Shown here piece after piece: positions 17,464-28,022 of a DNA stretch of 64,000 nt. Source of the DNA: Pseudomaricurvus alkylphenolicus (GTDB lineage: Bacteria > Pseudomonadota > Gammaproteobacteria > Pseudomonadales > Cellvibrionaceae); NCBI RefSeq assembly GCF_011683955.1, contig NZ_JAAQPI010000007.1:248001-312000 (forward strand), read 5' to 3'. Position 1 is the first letter of the stretch, and each line of letters starts with the position of its first letter. Made by a program: the position numbers and the translations under genes. Below the pieces are notes generated by a model. It worked only from the letters and a program-made list of their open reading frames with translations, was not told where the DNA came from and did not search any database.

Positions 17464-20400
17464 ATGGCTTCTGAGCTAGAAAGCAACAACACCTACAACA
17501 CTGCAACCCATACCTCTCTTGATACTCCCACCAGCGGACAACTTTCCGATAGCAGTGATCAGGACTTTTTCAGAATCGATCTGAAAAACTCCGGAATACT
17601 GAATATTGACTTGGACCTGCCAACCGATCATCAACATATCGATTCTTTTACCTTTTCTGTACTGGATGTCGAAGGAAACACGATAACGGAGCACCGTACC
17701 GGGGCGGGCGGAAATTACAGAGTGTTGGCACAATCCGCAGGAGCGTATTACGTTGGGATCTCGGTAGGCCATAGCTTCTACTACGACGATGGCATCTACG
17801 AGTTTACCGCAAGTCTCGATGATGTGCCGCTTGAACAAGAACCCAATGACACCTCCGGGAGTTCGACCTCAGTAGTCCTGGGCCAATCCATTGCTGGCCG
17901 CTTGTCATCAGGCACCGACGAAGACTATTTCGCTCTGGAGCTAGAAAGTGCTGGCATTGTTGACATCAGTCTGAACCAGGCCTCGGAAAACACTAACTAT
18001 CCTTTTGCTATCACGCTACTACACAGCGACGGTACGCTCCTGGGGCGTTTTCTCAGCTCGGACGGGGGCGATTATCAAATCGCCAACCCGGAGTCAGGTA
18101 CCTATTATGTAGGTGTATCAGCCGAAAGCCAGTACCGATTCAGCTCTGAACACTATGAGATTACGGTCAACCACGAGAATGGCTTTGCCCGGCAATTCGA
18201 AAGAGAGGGCAACGACTCGACGCTGGCAGCAAACAGCCTGACCATGGGTGAATCCATATCTGGTCAACTGGCCTTCTCAGATGACCTCGACTTCTACGTA
18301 TTCAGTGTTGATGAAGCAGGAGCTGTAGATATAGAACTTGACCTGGCTACCAATTACGGTCAAGCCGAGTTCTTTAGTCTGTCGATACTGGACCAGCAAG
18401 GCCAGGAGATGGCCCGATACAATACCGGGCAAAATGGAACCTATCCGGTCGGGTTAGCCGAAGCCGGGATTTATTATCTAAGCATCGGTTCCAGTGAAGG
18501 CCGACATGACTCAGGCGTTTACAGTATTACTGTCAAGAACACCCAAGAGTCTTCCAACGCTTTTGAGTTCGAAAACAACAACACCATTGGTACTGCCAAC
18601 CGACTTCCCCTCGAAGTAGCGACTACAGGTCAAGTATCTAGCAATAGCGATAGCGACTTTTTCTCAGTCGAAGTTACGTCAGCGGGATTCCTGACCATTG
18701 AACTGGACATCCCCGAGCTTACTCACAGCTACCGCAACTATTTTGCATTACGCCTGCGCAACTCCGAGGGTGAGTTGCTGCAACATGTAGAGACACGGCA
18801 GGACAGCACCTACAGCTTTCCCGTACATGCAACTGGCACCTACTTTGTAGAGATATCCGGCACTGACGAAGGTGGTTTTACATCCGGCGCTTATCAACTC
18901 TTTGCCTCCCTGACCAGCGGTGGTCTTGATGGCCTGGAAATTGAAAACAACAATTCCATGAACAGTGCCACCGCCATTCATCTCGACGAGAATATGAGTG
19001 GGCAGGTTGTCTCCAATACAGACCGGGATTACTTTTTCTTTACAGTCGAAGACGCTGGCACCCTCACAGCGGCGTTAGACGTGTCATCCAACAACCAATA
19101 CTACGATTACCTTGAGTTTTCCATTTTGGATGCCGCTGGTACTCCCCTGGCCACCTACCCAACCGGGGCTGACAAGCCGGTTAAAGTCGCCTTGCCTGCT
19201 GCTGGAACCTATTTCGCCGAATGGTCTGCTGGTTTTAGTTACAACCATTTAGCGTACCGGGATTACGAGTTTTCCCTCAGTTTTTCTGAAGGTGATACGA
19301 CTTCCGTAGAAAGTGAACCCAACCATACACAAAGTACCGCCGATGAACTCAGCATAGGCATTTCCATCAACGGACAACTGATTGACAAGGAAGATCAGGA
19401 TTATTATTCCGTCAATATCGACGAACCGGGAATACTGGATGTCACATTGGACTTACCGACCATCTCCAGTTACGAGAAATACTTTAGCCTGGAGTTCCTT
19501 GATGAAACGGGAACCCTCCAGAGTCGGTTTATGGCAGGAATGAATGGAAACTACAAAGTAGCCGCTCCAGAGGCTGGAACCTACTATTTTCGGATCGCCA
19601 CCGCCAACGATTACCTGCATGACTCCGGCAGTTATGAGTTAACCACCTCTATCAGCTCAGCGACTGCAGCAGGCTACGAAATCGAAAACAACGACAACCT
19701 GGCCGACGCAAATATTCTCATTGCCGGCAATAGCGTGATCGGTCAACTGCTGAGTACCGATGATCGAGACTATTATCGGCTCGAGTTCACCGAACCCGGT
19801 TTATTGAATATCGAATTTGATGCTCCCTCGGATCAATACCGTAACAACTTCAAACTCGCCTTTCACGATAATGAAGGCAACAACCTGGATGAGTTTGAAA
19901 CCGGCAGGGATAGCAGTTTCCGATTGGCGGTACACTCTGCAGGAACCTATTTCGTGAGCCTCACCAGCGCCTCTTCGCACGACGACCGCAACTATCAACT
20001 GAACACTGGCTTTGTTGCCGCTCCGACTGATGGATATGAACAAGAAGTTAATGGCACCCCGGCCACGGCCTCTACCCTGACACTGAACACCGACATGATT
20101 GGGCATTTAACCAATGCAGATGATGTTGATTACTTCGCTGTTACCTTTGTTGAAGCTGGAGTCGTGGATATTGATCTGGATGTTCCCACCAACCGCACCT
20201 CAGACTATTTCAATCTTAACCTGAGCAACGATGAAGAAACCATACTCTCTCAATTTCAAACCGGCCGGGATGAGGTTTTCAGCACTTATATAGCGGAGCC
20301 AGGTACCTATTACATTGGCCTGTCTGCCACTGGGCGCTATTCGTTCGACTCAGGTGATTATCGGTTTAACGTCAGTATCACCAGTGACTCCAGCAGGGAT

Positions 20401-23400
20401 TTTGAAAGAGAAGATAACGACAGCCTGATGGAGGCAAACACGATAATCCTTGACGGAACGATGAACGGGCAACTGGCGAGCAGTGACGATCAGGATTTCT
20501 ATCAGGTTGACATAGACAGCGCCGGACTCATCACCATTGAGTTAGATGTACCTACTTCAAGTAATTCAGATATATTCCGGCTTTCTGTCCGAAATGCCGA
20601 GGGAGCCGAAATTGCCCGCTATCATACTGGACAAGACAGGACCTATCTAGTCGCTGCACCTGACGCCGGTCGCTACTATGTCGAAGTCGGGACCGCCATA
20701 ACGAACGCTTTTGACTCAGGAACCTACGGTATTACTCTCAGCCATTCTTCCGGCAGCAATAATAACTATGAGCTGGAATCCAACAACACCCCCAATACTG
20801 CCAATCCAATAGAGCTTGGTCAGACTGTTACGGGGCAACTGGCCAGCGAGATCGACGAAGACCTTTATCGATTTTCCGTAGGCGAGATAGGTCTGCTCGA
20901 TATCAGCATGGCTGTTCCAACCGACAGCTGGCAAGCCTATTTTCGTTTAACACTGCTGGATGCAAACGGCTCTCCCCTTGCTCGACAAAGTATGGGGAGA
21001 GATCAAGTCGTCGAATTCTCCACCCCCTATGCCGGTGATTACTTCTTGCAGGTTTCGGGAGAGGAGCATTATCTGGAAACAGACAACTACACATTTACAG
21101 CTTCCCATACAGCCACTTCTCTGGAAGGCTTGGAGATAGAAGGTAACGACTCCATCGAAAACGCCAATTCACTTGCATTGGGGCAAAACATTGCGGGGCA
21201 ATTGGTTACCATTGATGATGTAGACTTCTATGCCGTTGAAGTTGATACCAGTGGACACCTGCAAATCAATCTGAATGTGGTTTCTACTAACTATTATGAC
21301 GATCACTTCGCGATAAAAGTTCTGAACAGTGAAGGCTTGCGCCTGGAACAATGGCAAAGTTGGCAGGATGACAGCTTCAGTGTCACTGTCCACAGTGCCG
21401 GTATCTATTATATTGCCATGTCAAACAATATGGATAGGTACAATTCCGGCGCCTATGAGATATCTGTCGATCACATTGCAGAACCCATCATTGGGCAGGA
21501 AGTAGAAAATAACGACTCTTTGCAAAATGCCACCCCTATAGACCCTGGCAACCCAATTACCGGATATTTGATTGATCGTGATGACAGGGATGTATTCTCA
21601 TTTGATGTCGATTCCCCAAGCGCCCTGCAACTTAACCTGACGTCGTTGATTGGCAACAGCTCCCAGACCCGATACCTTATGCAGCTGTTGGATTCAGAAG
21701 GAAAAACGCTGGCAAATTTTCATGTGCAGGATAATTCCGTATTTTACGCTGCCGCTCCCGAGGCTGGTCTCTATTACTTAGAGGTGTCTCCCTACTCGTC
21801 GAACAACTACAGCCTTGAAGATTACGCACTCGAAGTCAATCTGACCGCCATGGGTTCTGAAAACTTCGAAATCGAAAACAACGATCTGATCGCTCAAGCT
21901 AATCCACTTGACCTGCACGCAAGTGTTATCGGGCAATTGTCCAACGCCGAAGATGTCGATTTATATGAAATAGAAACGGACAGTTCCGGTGTATTAAGTA
22001 TCGACGTTGATGTTCCAACAGACAGCAGTAGTGATCACTACACGTTTAGCCTATTGGATAACGAAGGAACCGAGCTGGTGCAGTACCGTACAGGTAGAGA
22101 TGAAGATTTTCGTTTCGCGGCACATGCAGCGGCAACCTATTACTTGAAGGTATCTACGGAATCTTCATATTACTTCCACTCCGGAAACTACACGCTTACA
22201 ACCGGGTTTAGCGAAATCCCAGCAGATGCCTTCGAGCAAGAATCAAATGACGACCTTGCCAGTGCCAACGCTATCGCTATTGGTGGCACAAAAACCGGAC
22301 AGCTTTCCAGAGGCGACAAGGACAGTTATAAAGTTGATATCGACTCCCCTGTTTTGTTGACGACTGGGGTAACGGTCGACGAGGAAGAAGTGGTTTCCAT
22401 CGAGGTATTTACTCAGCAAGGTGAGCAAATCGCTTCGGCAAGAGCACAAGGTCAACAAGATTACAGCTTTTTACTGCCTGCTGCAGGCAGCTACTATTTT
22501 CGTCTCTCCTCCTACGACACTATCAACAGCTATCATTTTAGCGTTAATGAGGTGTCGAGCCCGCTGGATGACTTTGAGTCCGATCACAATGACCTTCTCG
22601 TTACCGCCCAAATAATTGAGCTGGGCCGCGATGTCATCGGCACCTTCGAACAATCCAACACTAGAGACGTATATCGGGTTGACATTGGCAGTGGCGGCAT
22701 AATCGGCCTGGAAGTAGAGCCACCGGAAGGAGCAGTATCGTTCTCATTGACAGTCATGGATCAGGCCGGCAACGTCATTGTACGATTACCCTCCAGCTTC
22801 GACCGGCAGTACCAAATTGCACTCACCAATGCTGGCACCTACTTCTTCGAGTTCCAGTCCGATGGTAATCACTATGCCGGTACTTCTACTTACAAATTCA
22901 GTGTCAACCAAGAGCCCTTGCCAGACGGAGTATTTGAGTCAGAACCCAATAACAGCTTTGAAACCGCCGAACCGCTGATAATGGGAAGGGGAATAGAGGG
23001 AAATCTACTGCAGGGGGATGAACGGGATATTTACGCTCTGACACTGGATCGACCGGGGTTGCTGTCACTAGGGCTGGAATCGTTAATTCGCAACGGCTTC
23101 AGTAGATTCAGTGTCAAATTCTACGACAATGAAGGGGTATTGCAGGCCAAGGAATCTGGATGGGGAGAGCATGTTTTCACATTCGCGGCACACCAGGCAG
23201 GCATATACTATGTGGAATTGACCCCGGCTACCGGAACAACCCCGGTATCCGACGGCTATCGTCTGACACCACTGTCCCTGGATGATTTCACTCAGTCCTA
23301 TGAGCAGGAGGATAACGACACAGCCGTCGGATCCACGGAGTTGATCCTGGGTGAACCGGTAGCTGCTCAGCTGATGGACAATTTCGACATCGATTTCTTT

Positions 23401-26400
23401 AGCGTTTCGGTCGCCGGCGAAGGCGTCCTCGATTTGGCATTTGATCTTCCAACTTTTGGCAACGATACCTCGCCTTATTCTATGGTTGTGAGTGACGCCT
23501 CAGGAAATGTCCTATCGACCTATCTTGTTCACGGAGTAGGCACTCGCAGTCTTCCACTCCATGAAGCGGGGACCTACCAGATTTCTGTGTCCTGGAGTGG
23601 TTATTATTACTTTTCCGGCTTTCATTATCAGCTGACGGCTGATTTTAACCAGGGTAGCACAGCTGCATTTGAACAAGAGAACAACGATAGCCGCAGTGAA
23701 GCCAACGAACTGAGTCTCGAACAGACACTGTCAGGACAATTGAGTTCTCAAGCAGACACCGACATTTATAGCATCGATGTCGATAATAGTGGTTTACTGA
23801 CTATTGAACTCGAATATCCGGATAACCACTGGCACTACACCAATGTTTTCGTTTTCCATGAAGATGGAAGGGAATTGGCGTACTTTCAAGCACTGGACCA
23901 ATCTGCCTTTCATGTCACTACTGAGAACGCAGGCCGCTATTACATTCAGTTATCCGCCGACCGATTTTATTACCGGCCTGAGGTCTACCGCCTCTCGGTG
24001 TCCCACGATACAGATCTGGCGGATGCTTTTGAATCCGAATCAAATGAAAACAGCACATCGGCCAACTCCCTCGCTCTGAATTCCACCATAGCCGGCCAAA
24101 TCGCTAACGAACATGACACTGACCTGTATGAACTTGTGATCGATGAAGAAGGCGTACTGACACTGGATTTTAATGTACCCACCCATGACTTTTACGACGA
24201 TGATTTCAGACTGTCTGTGCTGAATGAACAGGGTCTTCAGATCGTTCAGTTCCAGACGGGGGTCGATAGAGTCTATGAGGCAGCCATCAGGTCGGCAGGC
24301 ACCTACTACCTTTCCGTCTCCGCGGGAGAGGAATTCAGTTACCCCCGGGATACCAGCGCCTATGTGTTGACCACCTCGCTTGCTGCAGGCGATACCGGCC
24401 ATTTTGAGTTGGAAGACAATGATAATCCTGAACACGCGAACGTTATTGTTGCTGGTCAGACCATCAATGGTCAGATAGTGGACTCCTCCGATCAGGACCA
24501 CTTCCGGTTCGAGACGAGCGACGCAGCAGTGCTAAACGTTCACTTCGATGCGCCATTTGAAAACTCAGAAGACTATTATTCACTTTCTCTACTAAACGGC
24601 GACGGCAACCTGATAAATACATTCGGAATCAGTGGCGACACTTCATTGCTCATGCCGATCGCCAACGCCGGTGTGTACACTCTAAGAGTGACCTCGGAGG
24701 GATATTGGACCCACTATGACTCTGACCCCTACGCGATTTCCACTGAGCTTCTGCCCAGTACCTTTGCGGTTTTTGAGGTTGATCACAATAACACTCTCGA
24801 TCTTGCCACCGATATCGAGCTCAATCAGGCCATCAACGGGCAGCTGCTGGGCTACGACGACCAAGACTATTTTGCGGTCACCGTCGACTCTATCGGAATT
24901 TTGTCTGTTGAACTGGACTTGCCGACGGACGATCCAAACTACTCCACTTTCGTTTTCACGGTTCTCGACGGCAATGGGCAATTATTGGCCAGACATCTTA
25001 CGGGTTCAGATGGCATTCACCGCGTCATAACAGAGGCCGCTGGAACTTATTATCTGGGGCTTTCTGGTGACAGCCACAATGATTTTGACTCAGGCCCCTA
25101 TCGAATCACTGCCAGTCATGTAAGCGGTAGTGTGGAGGGGTTGGAGTTCGAACTAAACGACAGTCTCTCAAGCGCCAATATCATAGGGATGGACACTTCG
25201 ATCAGTGGCCAAATCATTGCCCCACCTGATAAAGACTATTTTGCTTTCGATATAAGCTTGCCCGGCACACTGTCCGTTGATTTTGATACTTTCAGGGATC
25301 GCGACTGGAATGCATTTACGCTGACGCTATTGGATGAAAGTGGTAATCGATTGGCAGAATATCGAACAGGCGCCGATCAGGATTTCAAACTGTCGCTTGC
25401 TGAGTCGGGCCGCTATTTTCTTGGTATCTCTGCAACCAATGACTACGACTACAGCTCTGACACTTACCAGTTTACCCTCAGTCACGAGCATTTATCCTGG
25501 CAAGCCGAGATTGAAAAAAACGATTCCGCGGTCAATGCCACTCCGCTGCTGCTGGGACAAGAAATGACTGGTCAGTTGCTCGATGCTATTGACAACGATT
25601 TTTTTGCTGTAGAAGTTACCGAAGCGGGGATTGTGGGTATCGATTTCAATCTACCCGACAGGGAATATGGGGATTATTTCATCTTATCCTTGTTAGACGA
25701 GCAACAGGAAAGTCTGGCGTACTTTGAAACTGGAACCAGCGACTATTTCCAAGCCGCGATTCGCGAACCAGGTATCTACTATCTACGACTATCCACCAAT
25801 AACGACCGGCACCAGAGCAGCGGAGTTTACCAAGTATCAGTCGAGTTTGATGCTGGAACCCAGAATCTGATCGAGCAGGAGGATAACAACAGCCTAGACA
25901 CTGCTGAGTTCTTGAATCTCGGCTCCAACAAAACCGGTCAGATTGCAGGAGCGACAGACCAAGATTTTTACGCCATCGACCTGGATAACAGGGGAGTACT
26001 AAGCCTGTTCCTGGATACGCCCAGCACCAGTGGCACTAATTATTTCACCCTGTCATTGTTTGATAGCGAAGGGGTTGAAATCACGGAGTTTTCGACCGGC
26101 AACGACCGCAGTTATCATCTTGGCGTCGATAGCGGTGGACGCTACTACATTGGAATAGCGCCATTCGGCACGGACAGATATGATACCGGCAATTACCAAT
26201 TAGCCGCCAATCTGGAAAAAATTCCCTTGGCACAGTTCGAAAGCGACGGCAACGACTCGCTGCGCAATGCCGACCGCCTCTCATTGGAAACCGCAACGAA
26301 CGGTTGGCTCTCCAATCAGGATAAGGTTGATACCTACAGTTTAAACCTGGGGGGCGCCGGCAATTTGAACCTCGATCTGAATGTTCTTCCGGGTAACACT

Positions 26401-27753
26401 CTCGGCGACATTACCATCACAGTCTTTGATGAAAACCGGGAAAACTTGGTGCGCTATACCACTACCCACAGCGATAGTTTGACCTTGCAGACCCATTCTG
26501 AAGGACTGTATTACGTTGTTATCTCCGCCGAAGATAATAGCTCTTGGGAAAATTATGCAGCTTATCAATTGACGGTATCACACGACGGTCCTGAACCCCA
26601 GAGTTCAGTGAATACTCCCGTTGCCGGCTCCATTGAAATTCTGGGTGATACACGAGAGGGAGAAACTCTCACCGTTAATGCCGGGCTAAACGATCCGGAC
26701 GGTTTGGGAGATCTCAACTATCAGTGGTACGCAGACGGCGACGAACTTGAGGGCGAGACGGGAGTTAATCTGAATCTGCGTCAAGAGCACACGGGCAAAC
26801 AGATTCACGTTATTATTAATTTTACAGATGCTAAAGGACACGTTGAACGACTGGGCAGTGCCGCCACCGCGGCAGTCACCGATGTATCGGAATCACGATA
26901 TGGAGATGAAGGTGACAACATCCTGATTGGGACCAAAGGGGACGATGACGTATTTGGAGGCGCTGGTACCGACATTTATGCCGTCCGCTACCTCCCCAGT
27001 CAATATATCTACCTTGACGGTGCCATCCAAAGTGATGAGGGTAATGACCAACTCTCCGATATTGAATACATTGGCTTCGGTCACGAACTCGGTGATGCAT
27101 TTACTGTCAATGTCGAACTACAAGATCTTATTGACCCTGATGGCAGTGAAGGCGAATTGGAGTCGACCGTGTCGCAACAGCTAGACAAGCTCAGTGATCT
27201 CTATCTGGCCTATTTCGGCCGTGCTCCCAACACTACGGGTCTCAGTTATTGGTTTAAGGAACTTTACAGTGGATCAATGACCTTCGCGGATATCGCTACC
27301 AGTTTTTCTCAACAACCTGAGTACCAGTCCACCTATCCGGCGGGCTCCAGTAGTAGCGATTTTGTCAGTGCCATATACCAGAACCTGTTTAACCGCGCGC
27401 CCGCGCAGAAAGGCCATGATTATTGGGTGGCCGAACTTGACAGAGGTCTGCCCAAAGAGCTTTTTATTCTGGCAGTGATCAATGCGGCGTACAGCCCTAC
27501 CGGAGGTGAACAGGATCGCGCCCTGCTTAGGAACAAACACGATGTCTCTATGTATTATGTTGAACAACTTATGCTGCATTCTGATAGAGAATTTGAATAC
27601 GGTATCAGCGAGGTACTGTCGGCCGTTTCTTTCGACACCCGCACAGTGGAAGCCGCCAAGGAGGTAATCGATTATTCTATTGACAGTGACAACATGACTT
27701 TAGAAAACGTTATTGAAAATCAAGCACTCTGGAACTCCTTTTGGATTTCCTGA
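17464..27753 (+). CDS. giant repetitive protein: 25 PPC-like repeats, Ig-like, RTX-like and DUF4214 modules
   Basis: The 3429-aa protein has no N-terminal signal peptide and starts directly in its first repeat. Residues 1-3040 are 25 tandem units of about 122 residues. Each opens with an E-x-E-x-N-(N/D)-(D/N)-S-type line, then GQL...D.D(F/Y)F, LDxPT, a FxLSLLDxxG strand, a YxTGxD turn and AGTYYL, the layout of bacterial pre-peptidase C-terminal (PPC) beta-sandwich domains. Residues about 3050-3140 resemble an Ig-like repeat (YQWYADG), about 3145-3170 hold one RTX-like stretch (GTKGDDDVFGGAGTD), and about 3235-3429 are a DUF4214 domain (LYLAYFGRAP and YQNLFNRAP). The lack of a leader plus acidic, glycine/aspartate-rich C-terminal modules suggests type I secretion to the cell surface, by inference. 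No secretion genes adjoin it, and no protease or other catalytic domain is seen. Confidence 0.85.
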   Translation: MASELESNNTYNTATHTSLDTPTSGQLSDSSDQDFFRIDLKNSGILNIDLDLPTDHQHIDSFTFSVLDVEGNTITEHRTGAGGNYRVLAQSAGAYYVGISVGHSFYYDDGIYEFTASLDDVPLEQEPNDTSGSSTSVVLGQSIAGRLSSGTDEDYFALELESAGIVDISLNQASENTNYPFAITLLHSDGTLLGRFLSSDGGDYQIANPESGTYYVGVSAESQYRFSSEHYEITVNHENGFARQFEREGNDSTLAANSLTMGESISGQLAFSDDLDFYVFSVDEAGAVDIELDLATNYGQAEFFSLSILDQQGQEMARYNTGQNGTYPVGLAEAGIYYLSIGSSEGRHDSGVYSITVKNTQESSNAFEFENNNTIGTANRLPLEVATTGQVSSNSDSDFFSVEVTSAGFLTIELDIPELTHSYRNYFALRLRNSEGELLQHVETRQDSTYSFPVHATGTYFVEISGTDEGGFTSGAYQLFASLTSGGLDGLEIENNNSMNSATAIHLDENMSGQVVSNTDRDYFFFTVEDAGTLTAALDVSSNNQYYDYLEFSILDAAGTPLATYPTGADKPVKVALPAAGTYFAEWSAGFSYNHLAYRDYEFSLSFSEGDTTSVESEPNHTQSTADELSIGISINGQLIDKEDQDYYSVNIDEPGILDVTLDLPTISSYEKYFSLEFLDETGTLQSRFMAGMNGNYKVAAPEAGTYYFRIATANDYLHDSGSYELTTSISSATAAGYEIENNDNLADANILIAGNSVIGQLLSTDDRDYYRLEFTEPGLLNIEFDAPSDQYRNNFKLAFHDNEGNNLDEFETGRDSSFRLAVHSAGTYFVSLTSASSHDDRNYQLNTGFVAAPTDGYEQEVNGTPATASTLTLNTDMIGHLTNADDVDYFAVTFVEAGVVDIDLDVPTNRTSDYFNLNLSNDEETILSQFQTGRDEVFSTYIAEPGTYYIGLSATGRYSFDSGDYRFNVSITSDSSRDFEREDNDSLMEANTIILDGTMNGQLASSDDQDFYQVDIDSAGLITIELDVPTSSNSDIFRLSVRNAEGAEIARYHTGQDRTYLVAAPDAGRYYVEVGTAITNAFDSGTYGITLSHSSGSNNNYELESNNTPNTANPIELGQTVTGQLASEIDEDLYRFSVGEIGLLDISMAVPTDSWQAYFRLTLLDANGSPLARQSMGRDQVVEFSTPYAGDYFLQVSGEEHYLETDNYTFTASHTATSLEGLEIEGNDSIENANSLALGQNIAGQLVTIDDVDFYAVEVDTSGHLQINLNVVSTNYYDDHFAIKVLNSEGLRLEQWQSWQDDSFSVTVHSAGIYYIAMSNNMDRYNSGAYEISVDHIAEPIIGQEVENNDSLQNATPIDPGNPITGYLIDRDDRDVFSFDVDSPSALQLNLTSLIGNSSQTRYLMQLLDSEGKTLANFHVQDNSVFYAAAPEAGLYYLEVSPYSSNNYSLEDYALEVNLTAMGSENFEIENNDLIAQANPLDLHASVIGQLSNAEDVDLYEIETDSSGVLSIDVDVPTDSSSDHYTFSLLDNEGTELVQYRTGRDEDFRFAAHAAATYYLKVSTESSYYFHSGNYTLTTGFSEIPADAFEQESNDDLASANAIAIGGTKTGQLSRGDKDSYKVDIDSPVLLTTGVTVDEEEVVSIEVFTQQGEQIASARAQGQQDYSFLLPAAGSYYFRLSSYDTINSYHFSVNEVSSPLDDFESDHNDLLVTAQIIELGRDVIGTFEQSNTRDVYRVDIGSGGIIGLEVEPPEGAVSFSLTVMDQAGNVIVRLPSSFDRQYQIALTNAGTYFFEFQSDGNHYAGTSTYKFSVNQEPLPDGVFESEPNNSFETAEPLIMGRGIEGNLLQGDERDIYALTLDRPGLLSLGLESLIRNGFSRFSVKFYDNEGVLQAKESGWGEHVFTFAAHQAGIYYVELTPATGTTPVSDGYRLTPLSLDDFTQSYEQEDNDTAVGSTELILGEPVAAQLMDNFDIDFFSVSVAGEGVLDLAFDLPTFGNDTSPYSMVVSDASGNVLSTYLVHGVGTRSLPLHEAGTYQISVSWSGYYYFSGFHYQLTADFNQGSTAAFEQENNDSRSEANELSLEQTLSGQLSSQADTDIYSIDVDNSGLLTIELEYPDNHWHYTNVFVFHEDGRELAYFQALDQSAFHVTTENAGRYYIQLSADRFYYRPEVYRLSVSHDTDLADAFESESNENSTSANSLALNSTIAGQIANEHDTDLYELVIDEEGVLTLDFNVPTHDFYDDDFRLSVLNEQGLQIVQFQTGVDRVYEAAIRSAGTYYLSVSAGEEFSYPRDTSAYVLTTSLAAGDTGHFELEDNDNPEHANVIVAGQTINGQIVDSSDQDHFRFETSDAAVLNVHFDAPFENSEDYYSLSLLNGDGNLINTFGISGDTSLLMPIANAGVYTLRVTSEGYWTHYDSDPYAISTELLPSTFAVFEVDHNNTLDLATDIELNQAINGQLLGYDDQDYFAVTVDSIGILSVELDLPTDDPNYSTFVFTVLDGNGQLLARHLTGSDGIHRVITEAAGTYYLGLSGDSHNDFDSGPYRITASHVSGSVEGLEFELNDSLSSANIIGMDTSISGQIIAPPDKDYFAFDISLPGTLSVDFDTFRDRDWNAFTLTLLDESGNRLAEYRTGADQDFKLSLAESGRYFLGISATNDYDYSSDTYQFTLSHEHLSWQAEIEKNDSAVNATPLLLGQEMTGQLLDAIDNDFFAVEVTEAGIVGIDFNLPDREYGDYFILSLLDEQQESLAYFETGTSDYFQAAIREPGIYYLRLSTNNDRHQSSGVYQVSVEFDAGTQNLIEQEDNNSLDTAEFLNLGSNKTGQIAGATDQDFYAIDLDNRGVLSLFLDTPSTSGTNYFTLSLFDSEGVEITEFSTGNDRSYHLGVDSGGRYYIGIAPFGTDRYDTGNYQLAANLEKIPLAQFESDGNDSLRNADRLSLETATNGWLSNQDKVDTYSLNLGGAGNLNLDLNVLPGNTLGDITITVFDENRENLVRYTTTHSDSLTLQTHSEGLYYVVISAEDNSSWENYAAYQLTVSHDGPEPQSSVNTPVAGSIEILGDTREGETLTVNAGLNDPDGLGDLNYQWYADGDELEGETGVNLNLRQEHTGKQIHVIINFTDAKGHVERLGSAATAAVTDVSESRYGDEGDNILIGTKGDDDVFGGAGTDIYAVRYLPSQYIYLDGAIQSDEGNDQLSDIEYIGFGHELGDAFTVNVELQDLIDPDGSEGELESTVSQQLDKLSDLYLAYFGRAPNTTGLSYWFKELYSGSMTFADIATSFSQQPEYQSTYPAGSSSSDFVSAIYQNLFNRAPAQKGHDYWVAELDRGLPKELFILAVINAAYSPTGGEQDRALLRNKHDVSMYYVEQLMLHSDREFEYGISEVLSAVSFDTRTVEAAKEVIDYSIDSDNMTLENVIENQALWNSFWIS
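17470..26580 (+). repeat. array of 25 divergent ~365-bp protein-level repeats
   Basis: The 25 repeat openings can be followed by their E-x-(E/D)-x-N motif, for example LEQEPNDT, FEFENNNT, YELESNNT, FEQENNDS and FESDGNDS. The units share protein pattern and length (about 110-125 residues) but little DNA identity, so the array is old rather than recently expanded. The fourteenth and fifteenth units are the most divergent. Confidence 0.85.
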
Positions 27754-28022
27754 GCGCTGCTATTCGTCGACTACACCGCAATATTGATGTAGCCTCAGTG
27801 GTTTACTGCCCAATGCCAAGAATCTAATGGCGATCTCATCGGGGAAAAGCGCTCGTTCAGAATCATCGTAGCCGTGGCATCGGTAGGGAGTGTAGATCAT
27901 CCCGTCGATTACGACATGACACCATACCCTTGATTTTGCTGCGTAAGATACCGATCGCGATCAGCACTTCTATCTTTTCGTGCTCTAGCATATTGGCCAG
28001 GACTTTGGAAGATGACCGAGGC

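Noticed and set aside
17464-26580. CRISPR or recent DNA tandem repeat
   Set aside because: Periodicity of about 365 bp exists only at protein level; the DNA units are strongly diverged and in one open frame.
27754-28022. Insertion-sequence remnant
   Set aside because: No terminal inverted repeats, target duplications or transposase motifs could be found.
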